Source: CAYYMH01 sp964472785
GTDB taxonomy: Bacteria; Zhuqueibacterota; Zhuqueibacteria; Thermofontimicrobiales; Thermofontimicrobiaceae
DNA: 22,933 bases
NCBI GenBank assembly: GCA_964472785.1
Contig: CAYYMH010000063.1
Location: forward strand, 1-22,933
Direction: 5' to 3'
The notes below the pieces were generated by a model. The model was given only the letters and a program-made list of their open reading frames with translations, was not told where the DNA came from and did no database searches. Of this stretch, positions 1-7,259 are shown one piece after another. A program made the position numbers and the translations under genes. The number at the start of each line of letters is the position of its first letter. The first letter of the stretch is position 1.

Positions 1-79
1 ATACAGTTTTATAATTTCTCTTTGAATCAAATACAATTATAAGATACGAGGTACAAATTGTCATGTAAAAAATCACTTT

Positions 80-1903
80 TTATCTTTCTTGCCGAAAATA
101 ATCAAAAATAGTATTAGCCAATTTATCAGGGATGCCCTTTACTTCACTAATTTCCTCGACGGACGCATTTTTCAAATTTTTTAGTGAACCAAAATGATAA
201 ATCAATTGTCGCTTCCGTTTATCGCCAATTCCGCTAATTTCATCGAGCTCAGAATATTTTGAGCGCTTCATCCGTAATTTACGATGATACTCGACAGCGA
301 ACCGGTGTGATTCGTCTCTGATTCGTTGCAACAAATGAATCCCGGATGATGCCTTCGGAATATTTTGGGCTTCCGATTTTCCCGGAACAAAAACTTCGTC
401 CAGCCGCTTTGCCAGCGCAATGATGGGCTGATCCTTTATTCCCAATTCATCAAGCACACTCAACGCTGTGGATAATTGTCCCTTGCCGCCATCGACTAAT
501 ATCAAATCGGGCAGCGGCTTTTTTTCGTTAAGTTGTCGGGAATATCTTCGCCGCACAGCTTCACGCATCATGCTAAAATCATCCGGTGTTGACTTCGTGA
601 GAATCTTAAATTTCCGATATTCACTCTTCATCGGCTTCCCATCAACAAACGTTACTAAAGATGCCGTCGGATCCGTTCCTGAAATATTGGAAATATCAAA
701 CGCCTCGATACGTTTGGGCGGCGCCGGAAGCCTCAAATCCCGCTCCAGTGATTTTAACGAGTGCGGGATATAATCCTTCTCCTTTGTCCTTTGTAACTTC
801 AGTTCCTGAAGCAGGAGTTTGGCGTTGTGCAGCGCCATTTTCATCAACCTGGCTTTTTTACCGCGCTGAGGATAAATGATTTTCACTGTTAAACCATTTC
901 GTTCTTCGAGCCATTTTTTGAGGTGTTCCTCATCCTCCAAAGGAACTGGCACATAAATTTCACCGGGAATGAAATCCGCGTGCTGATAATAACGGATCAA
1001 TAAATGGTTAAAAATTTGATCCAGTGTTTCACCTTCCACACCGTCTAAAAAATGGTGTTGTCTCCCGATAATCCGCCCGTCTCTGACTTTGAAAACGACG
1101 GCGCACGCGTCATCTTCCTCTGCATAACATACAAATAAATCCTGATCAATCTCTTCAGGGGTCACCACCTTTTGCCGGTAATGAAAATCTTTAATGCTAT
1201 TAATTTGATCCCGCACTGCCGCTGCTTTCTCAAACTGATGAGAATCAGCGAAACGCTGCATCTTTTTCTCTAATTCCTGAATCACAATCCGATCACGCCC
1301 ATTGATAAAATCAATAACGTGTTTGACAATCTGTCCGTATTCTTCCTCATCGATTAATCCTTCGCATGGTCCCATGCACTTTTGGATGTGATAGTTCAGG
1401 CATACTTTAAATTTGCCGGCGGCGATATTCTCGTCGGTTAAATTTAAATTACAACTTCGAATCGGGAAAATGCGTTTGGCAACTTTCAGCAATGCACGCA
1501 TCGAACGGACGTCCGTGTACGGTCCGAAATATTTGGAACCGTCTTTGACAATTTTTCGCGTCGGAAAAACTCTGGGGAATTTTTCATTGATCACCCGGAT
1601 GTAGGGAAAACTTTTATCGTCTTTCAAATTTACATTATAGCGGGGCTTATACTCTTTGATTAGATTCGCTTCCAAAATTAGCGCTTCAATTTCCGAATCT
1701 GTAACAATTGTTTCAACATCCCTTATTCGCGCGGCTAATCTAATTGTTTTGGGATCATCAATGCGTCTCTTTTGCAAGTATGATCGCACACGGTTTCTAA
1801 GAATGCGAGCTTTCCCCACATACAAAACTTTGCCATCTTTATCTTTAAATAAATAGACACCGGAAGCCCTGGGAATATTTTTTACTTTTTCAGCTAAATC
1901 CAT
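80..1903 (-). CDS. uvrC: UvrABC system protein C (excinuclease subunit C)
   Basis: Nucleotide excision repair endonuclease that makes both incisions around a lesion once UvrB is loaded. The 607 residues are the normal family length and all domains are in order: an N-terminal GIY-YIG nuclease (SGVYLF at 14-19, LYVGKA at 27-32), a four-cysteine cluster region (C151, C168, C176, C180, which bind Fe-S in characterised UvrC), a UVR motif for UvrB contact (about 211-238), an RNase H-like nuclease domain (FDISNISG near 404, LILVDGGKGQL near 470), and C-terminal tandem helix-hairpin-helix (ISGIGDKRKRQL). The ATG start gives the conserved beginning just before the GIY-YIG domain. It is divergent from the M28 peptidase operon across about 210 bases. 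Nothing seems broken. The identification is secure. Confidence 0.97.
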   Translation of the reverse strand: MDLAEKVKNIPRASGVYLFKDKDGKVLYVGKARILRNRVRSYLQKRRIDDPKTIRLAARIRDVETIVTDSEIEALILEANLIKEYKPRYNVNLKDDKSFPYIRVINEKFPRVFPTRKIVKDGSKYFGPYTDVRSMRALLKVAKRIFPIRSCNLNLTDENIAAGKFKVCLNYHIQKCMGPCEGLIDEEEYGQIVKHVIDFINGRDRIVIQELEKKMQRFADSHQFEKAAAVRDQINSIKDFHYRQKVVTPEEIDQDLFVCYAEEDDACAVVFKVRDGRIIGRQHHFLDGVEGETLDQIFNHLLIRYYQHADFIPGEIYVPVPLEDEEHLKKWLEERNGLTVKIIYPQRGKKARLMKMALHNAKLLLQELKLQRTKEKDYIPHSLKSLERDLRLPAPPKRIEAFDISNISGTDPTASLVTFVDGKPMKSEYRKFKILTKSTPDDFSMMREAVRRRYSRQLNEKKPLPDLILVDGGKGQLSTALSVLDELGIKDQPIIALAKRLDEVFVPGKSEAQNIPKASSGIHLLQRIRDESHRFAVEYHRKLRMKRSKYSELDEISGIGDKRKRQLIYHFGSLKNLKNASVEEISEVKGIPDKLANTIFDYFRQER

Positions 1904-2029
1904 CGTATAAAAAACCTTTATAATCCAATTCCGTCACGACGCACAACTTAAGTTATACGAAACCGACATAAAATGCAAGCAAAAATTAGTCACGACATCG
2001 ATATTACTACTATTTCACAAAAAAATAAC

Positions 2030-2058
2030 TTGAAAATTATGTTTTTTTTCGCTATAAT
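2030..2058 (+). promoter_or_regulatory. sigma-70-type promoter for the M28 peptidase operon
   Basis: A TTGAAA box (2030-2035) and a perfect TATAAT box (2053-2058) are separated by exactly 17 bases, with a T-rich spacer. It lies 55 bases before the peptidase start, in the divergent gap with uvrC. The match to the housekeeping consensus is seen directly; activity is inferred. Confidence 0.75.
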
Positions 2059-2113
2059 ATATTCTTCAATTAATTGAGACTAAAAAAGTTCATATCACAA
2101 AATAGGATTCAAA

Positions 2114-3343
2114 TTGCCAATGAGAATTCAGCGTATTCTTGGAGAATTATGCATTTTCAAGCATCGTTTGTCCGCCTCAAAAAATGAAAGTCGGGCTGCA
2201 GAACACATTTATAATCTTATGCGGTCGCTCGGATTGGTCGCTAATATCGATGAATTCAAATCGCAGAAAAGAATGACCTGGGAATTGACCGCAATCTTTT
2301 CCTTTTTTATTATCGGTTCAGCTCTTTACTTCATAAACTCCACAGTTTCAGCAATTTTGATGATTATTGGCGCAATACTTTTTTGGGGATACTTCACTAC
2401 AAAATTTAAACCACTGGCTCCGTTATTTCGATTTTCAAAATCACAGAACGTCGTTGGACGCCTTCAAAATCCGGATGCTCCTTATAAAATTGTCCTCACC
2501 GCTCATTACGATACCGCGCGCTCGGGACCGATGTGGGATCCCAAAAGAGTTTCGTCATTTCGTCTGAATTTCATGATTGGCTTTTTCGTCATTTTGCTGT
2601 TAGGTATTTTATCTATCAGTCATCTGTTCCTGCCTCACTTTAGAGTCATCGACATTTTGATTTTGTTGGGTGGACTCTATATTTTAATTCAGACCGTCGT
2701 ACTGATCTATTCCGGTATCACCGGGAAACCAGTGGAAGGGGCATCGGACAATGCGTCCGGTGTTGCTGTGATGCTCGATCTGGCTGCGCGTTTAAAAGAA
2801 TATCAAGATCCACAAATCGAATACTGGTTCGTAGCCACTGGTAGTGAAGAAGTCGGTGCAATCGGTATGGAGAACTTTCTCAAGACATACGATGATGAAA
2901 TTTTAAAGGATAATGCCTATTTCATCAATTTTGACAATATTGGTAGCGGTAATTTGCATTACTATCTCGGTGAGGGCATGCTCAATTTGTACCGTTTCTC
3001 AAAGGATTTAATCCGTGCCGCTGAAATCGCGGCCAACACCAAACCATTCAATTCCGTGACACCAGATAAATATCGACTGGCATACACTGATGCTATTGTG
3101 CCAGCGAGTCGCGGTTATCAGGCAATTTTGATCCTGGCAACGGATGAAAAGGGTCATATTAAAAATTGGCACTGGCCTACGGATACGATCAACAATATTG
3201 ATTATTCAGTGCCTGTCCTGGCTTCCGATTTTGGATTGAAATTGATCCAAAATTTAACGTTAATTATCGAGCAACATCTTTCCCAAAACAATGAGGATGT
3301 TAAAAAACTTCAAGAGGATCTCGCTGATTCGGAGGACATATAA
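2114..3343 (+). CDS. M28-family zinc aminopeptidase with membrane segments
   Basis: Probable metallo-aminopeptidase anchored in the cytoplasmic membrane. M28 di-zinc ligands and catalytic residues are visible in order: HYDT (H131, D133), GASDNASG (bridging D212), GSEEVG (E245/E246, general base and ligand), NFDNIG (D274), and a final histidine in the NWHWPTDT stretch (H353). Two hydrophobic helices (about 57-75 and 79-95) precede the catalytic domain, and two more (about 153-172 and 178-200) are inserted between the first and second ligands. The insertion is unusual for soluble M28 enzymes but known in membrane members. The start is either TTG at 2114, six bases after an AGGA at 2104-2107, or ATG at 2120 two codons later. 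The stop overlaps the next gene by one base. Substrate unknown. Confidence 0.88.
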   Translation: MPMRIQRILGELCIFKHRLSASKNESRAAEHIYNLMRSLGLVANIDEFKSQKRMTWELTAIFSFFIIGSALYFINSTVSAILMIIGAILFWGYFTTKFKPLAPLFRFSKSQNVVGRLQNPDAPYKIVLTAHYDTARSGPMWDPKRVSSFRLNFMIGFFVILLLGILSISHLFLPHFRVIDILILLGGLYILIQTVVLIYSGITGKPVEGASDNASGVAVMLDLAARLKEYQDPQIEYWFVATGSEEVGAIGMENFLKTYDDEILKDNAYFINFDNIGSGNLHYYLGEGMLNLYRFSKDLIRAAEIAANTKPFNSVTPDKYRLAYTDAIVPASRGYQAILILATDEKGHIKNWHWPTDTINNIDYSVPVLASDFGLKLIQNLTLIIEQHLSQNNEDVKKLQEDLADSEDI

Positions 3344-4206
3344 TGTCGAAAACGATTAAATTGTTCATTTTAGTCTTGCTCATTATATCATTAAACTGTC
3401 AAAGGAAACAACCAATGTCTCATTTGGAAAGACCGGTCACGTTTAGCAGGGACGGAAAACAAATTGTGGGGATGTTGCATGTTCCGGAAAGGACATCGCC
3501 GAAACATCCCGCAGTTCTGCTGTTGCATGGATTCACTGGAAATAAAATTGAAAGCCATCGGCTATACGTGAAACTTGCGCGTCGTTTGGCAGAAGCAGGT
3601 TTTATTTGTCTACGCTTCGATTTTATCGGTAGCGGTGACAGTCACGGTGATTTCGAGAACATGACAATTTTAACTGAACTGGAAGATGCCAAAGTTGCTT
3701 ACCAATATTTGACTCAACTGCCTGAAGTGGATACGGATCGTGTCGGCGTGTTAGGATTGAGTATGGGAGGATGCGTGGCAGCGCTATTCGCTGGTGAAAC
3801 TGAATCGATAAAATCACTGGTGTTATGGTCTGCGGTTGCCAGACCACAGGGGAACTTTCAAGAGTTGCTGCCTAACCTGGAAAAAAATTACCACGATGAT
3901 GGATCGTGGTATTTAGATTTAGGTGGTTTTGCGGTGGGTCAGCGTTTTTTCGAAGTATTGCCTGAAGTGAAACCTTTGGAGCAGGTGAGTCGGTTTACCG
4001 GTCCAGTGCTGATTATTCACGGTGAAAATGATCAAGCGGTACAACTTTCGGCTGCCCATGATTATCATAAAATTTTGAAAAAACGTGAAAGCGGTTTGGT
4101 AGAACTCGATATTATCAAAAATGCGGATCATGTCTTTTCAAGTATTTCTTTAACAAATGAAGTGATCAGGAAAACAGTGGGATGGTTTGAGAATACACTG
4201 AAATAG
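3343..4206 (+). CDS. alpha/beta-hydrolase lipoprotein (esterase/acyl-hydrolase type)
   Basis: Serine hydrolase of the alpha/beta fold, 287 residues. A short hydrophobic leader ending in SLNC (C19) is a lipoprotein signal, so the enzyme is probably membrane-tethered outside the cytoplasm. The oxyanion motif HGFTG (62-66), nucleophile elbow GLSMGG (S140), acidic residue in HGENDQ (D230) and catalytic histidine in NADHVF (H263) are all present. The layout resembles cinnamoyl/feruloyl esterase-like and dienelactone-hydrolase-like families, but the substrate cannot be told. The ATG shares its A with the TAA of the M28 peptidase, and a GGAGG (3331-3335) lies inside the upstream gene, so the two are translationally coupled and likely act together in peptide or ester scavenging (inference). 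Confidence 0.88.
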   Translation: MSKTIKLFILVLLIISLNCQRKQPMSHLERPVTFSRDGKQIVGMLHVPERTSPKHPAVLLLHGFTGNKIESHRLYVKLARRLAEAGFICLRFDFIGSGDSHGDFENMTILTELEDAKVAYQYLTQLPEVDTDRVGVLGLSMGGCVAALFAGETESIKSLVLWSAVARPQGNFQELLPNLEKNYHDDGSWYLDLGGFAVGQRFFEVLPEVKPLEQVSRFTGPVLIIHGENDQAVQLSAAHDYHKILKKRESGLVELDIIKNADHVFSSISLTNEVIRKTVGWFENTLK

Positions 4207-4233
4207 AGTATCTAATTTTGCTGCGTCTCTAAT

Positions 4234-4263
4234 TTGACTTGTTGATTTAAATATTCGTAATCT
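4234..4263 (+). promoter_or_regulatory. possible promoter for the PAS-domain gene
   Basis: TTGACT (4234-4239) and TAATCT (4258-4263) are spaced by 18 bases in the gap after the hydrolase gene. The -10 box is a weak match and other AT-rich hexamers occur nearby, so this is only a suggestion. Confidence 0.3.
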
Positions 4264-4363
4264 GTCTGATTCGATTTTTTTGCTGCTGGTTCTGATTACT
4301 GAATATCATATAAAATGAAAGTCAGTATTTTGAATGTATTCACTATTTTTCGGGAGTTTTGAA

Positions 4364-5911
4364 TTGGCATCCCAAAAAAGAAAACCGGGCCGTAAACCGA
4401 AAAAGGATAAACCACATTTAAAAGAAACTTATTTAGAAGCCATTTTTCAGGAAAACCCGATTCCGACTTATGTCTGGAAATGGATTGGCGATGATTTTGA
4501 ATTAACAAATTTTAACAATACGGCGATTACAATTACAAAAGGGGAAATTAATAAATATTATGGCATAAAAGCCAGTAAACTTTATCAAGACTTACCAGAT
4601 ATTTTCAATTCACTTGTCAACTGCTATCTTGATCAAAGCAGTTTTGAAATCAAAATGCCATATCGGTATAAATCGACAGGTGAAGAAAAATATCTTTCCG
4701 TCAAATTCGTTTACACCACTCCTAATTTTGTACTCATCTTCACATCCGACATCACACATTTAAAATTAATTGAAAAATTGTTCATCAATCTGGAAACCGA
4801 ATATCAAGAGTTTATTGACAAGTCGCCTGACGGAATTATGATAATCAAAGATGCGCCAAATCAATTGGCTTTTGCAAATCAAGCACTATCCGTAATGACA
4901 GGTTATAATTTTCAAGACCGTAAAGCTGATAAAAATCTATTTATTGAAAAAATTATCCATGAAGATGACCGCCAGCACTTTCTCAAGATTGTCCACCAGC
5001 AAATAATTGATTTATCGGGTCCGGAACATGACGAATTCAAAGGATATAAAAAGGATGGTTCGTTATTTTATTTTACTGCGACAACCAAACAGGTGATATA
5101 CAGATCTGAAGCCAGTGTTATGGTGGTCATTAAAGACACCACGAAAACCAGGCTTGCTGAAATTGCTGTAAAAAAAAGTGAAGAAAAATTTCGTCTCATT
5201 GCCGAAACCAGTGTTGATATTATTTATCAGACGGATTTGGAAGGCAATGTCACCTATTGCTCGCCGGCGGTGAAAAATGTGTTCGGTTATGAACCTGATG
5301 AGATAATCGGTGAACATTTCAGCAAATTTTTACCCGATTCACTCTTGCCTGAAATACAGGATTTTGCCAGCAAAGTGGCTCAGGGTAAGGTGTTGAGAAA
5401 TATCCAACTTCAGGTTTTCGACAAACAGAACCGACCGGTTTACGTTGAAGTGAATCTAACGCCGGTTTATCATGAAGGGAAAGTGATAAATATTCAGGGG
5501 ATTGTTCGGGATGTGAGTGAAAGAAAACAGGCGGAACAGTTGATTAAAAGAAATGCAAAAACGTTAAAAGTGTTGTTGAACGCATCTAATGACATACAAA
5601 TTTTGGTAAAACCGGATACCACGATCCTTGCCCTTAACGATGCTGCTGCAAAATCAATCGGAGGAAAAGTAGAAAAATTAATTGGTAGCAAATTTAAAAA
5701 TAATCTGCTTCCCAAAAAAGTTTTTGAAAAAAGAATGGAGATTTTTCGAAAAGCAATTGACGAAAAAAAACCCAAAAGTATGCAGGACGAACGGGATGGT
5801 CGGTTTTTTGAGACAACCTTCCACCCTATTTTGGATGAGCGTGGCGAAGTTCACAGTATAGCAGTGTATGCCCGGGATATTACAAAATTTAAGAAAGCAG
5901 AAGAAAAATAA
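4364..5911 (+). CDS. multi-PAS sensor protein without an output domain
   Basis: Cytoplasmic protein built almost wholly of four consecutive PAS-like modules. Counting from the TTG start they lie at about 20-120, 130-260, 270-390 and 395-510; the second, third and fourth end in PAC-type signatures (VVIKDTTK, GIVRDVSERKQAEQ, ARDITKFKKAEEK). No transmembrane segment, histidine kinase, GGDEF, EAL or HTH domain follows: the frame stops just after the linker that normally leads into a kinase. The N-terminus is strongly basic with an AT-hook-like GRKP core. I prefer TTG at 4364 because GGGAG (4352-4356) lies seven bases before it; an ATG at 4334 would add ten residues but has no ribosome site. It ends 16 bases from the stop of selD, on the other strand. 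Ligand and partner are unknown. Confidence 0.85.
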   Translation: MASQKRKPGRKPKKDKPHLKETYLEAIFQENPIPTYVWKWIGDDFELTNFNNTAITITKGEINKYYGIKASKLYQDLPDIFNSLVNCYLDQSSFEIKMPYRYKSTGEEKYLSVKFVYTTPNFVLIFTSDITHLKLIEKLFINLETEYQEFIDKSPDGIMIIKDAPNQLAFANQALSVMTGYNFQDRKADKNLFIEKIIHEDDRQHFLKIVHQQIIDLSGPEHDEFKGYKKDGSLFYFTATTKQVIYRSEASVMVVIKDTTKTRLAEIAVKKSEEKFRLIAETSVDIIYQTDLEGNVTYCSPAVKNVFGYEPDEIIGEHFSKFLPDSLLPEIQDFASKVAQGKVLRNIQLQVFDKQNRPVYVEVNLTPVYHEGKVINIQGIVRDVSERKQAEQLIKRNAKTLKVLLNASNDIQILVKPDTTILALNDAAAKSIGGKVEKLIGSKFKNNLLPKKVFEKRMEIFRKAIDEKKPKSMQDERDGRFFETTFHPILDERGEVHSIAVYARDITKFKKAEEK

Positions 5912-5927
5912 AGCTTTAACAGAATGC

Positions 5928-6968
5928 TCACACTACTTTTATCACATATTTTTCCTTTGAAATTACTCTCCCTATAATAGATGCCTCATTAATTCCTTTT
6001 TGTTTTAGCGTATTTAAAAATATTTCACTTTTCTCTTCTGAGATTGAAATCAACAACCCTCCCGAGGTCTGGGCGTCTGCTAATAACATATTCATCTTTT
6101 CATCAACCTGATCATCAAAATTAACATGCGACTTTACAAAAGCGGCGTTCTTTTTAGTCCCACCCGGAAATAACGACATTTCAGCGTATGTGATCGCCTC
6201 ATCAAACAATGGCACTTGTTTTGAATCAATTTGCAGACTTACTCTACTCGCCTGGGCTAATTGCAGCGCATGTCCTAACAAACCGAAACCAGTGACATCG
6301 GTACAGGCATGAGCACCTATTTCGACCATGACATCAGCAGCAATATTGTTCAGTTTCTTCATACTTTGATTAATTTGTTCCACTGCGCGATCCGATGCTT
6401 TTCCAGCTTTCAACGCTGTTGAAATAACACCAGTCCCAATCGGCTTTGTTAAGATGAGCACGTCGCCGGACTGAGCGTTTTCATTGGTGATTATTTTATC
6501 CGGATGGACAATCCCGGTAACAGCCAAGCCATATTTTAAATCTTCATCCTTTATCGTGTGCCCACCTAAAATCACGGCGCCAGCTTCTTTCACCTTCTGT
6601 ATACCACCCTGAATAATTTCTTCCATATATGCAAGCTCGAGCTTTGGCGGAAACCCGACGATATTCAATGCAGTAACTGGTTTTGCTCCCAAAACGTACA
6701 AATCACTTAATGAATTGGCCGCAGCAATTTCCCCGAAGGTAAACGCATCATCAGCGATAGGCGTTAAAATGTCAACAGTTTGAACAATCGCTATTTCATC
6801 GGATATTTTATAAACGCCCGCGTCGCCGACTGTGTCAAATCCGAAAATGAGATTCGGATCATTAAATTTTGGTAAATGACGCAGTACCTGCGCCAGGTCT
6901 TCTAGACACACTTTAGCTGCTCAGCCAGCCGCCTTGGCAAATTGTGTAAGTCGAATTTTGTCGGTCAT
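5928..6968 (-). CDS. selD: selenide, water dikinase (selenophosphate synthetase), selenocysteine-containing
   Basis: Makes selenophosphate from selenide and ATP, the selenium donor for Sec-tRNA. Family motifs are clear: VDILTPIADDAFTFGEIAAA, SLSDLYVLGAKP, GGHTIKDEDLKYGLAVTG and TDVTGFGLLGH. An uninterrupted frame begins only at 6911 and would lack the N-terminal catalytic loop. Reading upstream through a TGA at 6921-6923 gives an N-terminus beginning MTDKIRLTQFAKAAG, then Sec, then AAKV. This aligns with the catalytic Cys/Sec position 17 and the following lysine of known SelD, with Sec as residue 16. The coordinates include the recoded codon (346 residues). A GGAG lies about 12 bases before the ATG, a rather long spacing. 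It converges on the PAS gene and has its own plausible promoter. Confidence 0.93.
6881..6923 (-). promoter_or_regulatory. Sec UGA codon with candidate bacterial SECIS stem-loop
   Basis: The recoded UGA is at 6923-6921. Starting 22 bases after it, ACCUG (6898-6894) can pair with CAGGU (6890-6886) around a GCG loop. The GCAG directly after the UGA (6920-6917) can pair with CUGC (6884-6881) to close an outer, asymmetric stem. Bacterial SECIS elements lie at this place inside the coding region. The pairings are seen by eye; no folding energy was computed and the exact SelB-binding loop is uncertain. Confidence 0.5.
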
Positions 6969-7012
6969 GTTATGAACAAGCTCCAAATTTTTATTCCAGC
7001 TAATAGAATGTA

Positions 7013-7041
7013 AATATAATACAAATCATTTAATTTTTCAA
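7013..7041 (-). promoter_or_regulatory. candidate promoter of selD
   Basis: On the minus strand, TTGAAA (7041-7036) and TATATT (7018-7013) are separated by 17 bases, about 45 bases before the selD ATG. Good spacing and a strong -35 box, but the region is AT-rich. Confidence 0.5.
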
Positions 7042-7074
7042 CCCTTTTTCAAATATAATGAGCTTTTTATTGAA

Positions 7075-7190
7075 AGCCACAGAGGATCAAAGAGTACAGA
7101 GATATTTCCAACTGTTGACGTAACCAATTACCATTTTTTAATGTTCGTTATCCTTCTTTGATCTCTCTGTTTCTTTTTATCGATGTGGTT
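7075..7190 (-). repeat. imperfect inverted repeat of the CACAGAGG...AAAGAG type
   Basis: The left arm (7075-7105) reads CCACAGAGGATCAAAGAG and the right arm (7153-7190) contains the loose reverse complement (TTTGATCTCTCTG, then GTGG). Related words occur at 9385-9420, 14686-14717 and 16846-16905, so this belongs to a dispersed intergenic repeat family. It fills most of the gap between selD and the S46 peptidase terminator. Confidence 0.5.
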
Positions 7191-7230
7191 AAAAAAAAGG
7201 TCGGGTTTAAATTTATTGTCACACCCGACC
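7191..7230 (-). terminator. intrinsic terminator of the S46 peptidase gene
   Basis: On the minus strand GGTCGGGT (7230-7223) pairs perfectly with ACCCGACC (7206-7199) and is followed at once by eight Ts (7198-7191). It begins 30 bases after the peptidase stop codon. It shields selD from read-through. Confidence 0.85.
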
Positions 7231-7259
7231 GTATGATTTATCATTCAATCGAAAAGCAA

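Noticed and set aside
6911..6968. Reading the selD upstream TGA as a real stop, with the gene starting at GTG 6911
   Set aside because: That start would lack the conserved N-terminus, has no ribosome site, and the TGA lies exactly at the known Sec position with a full SelD N-terminus before it.
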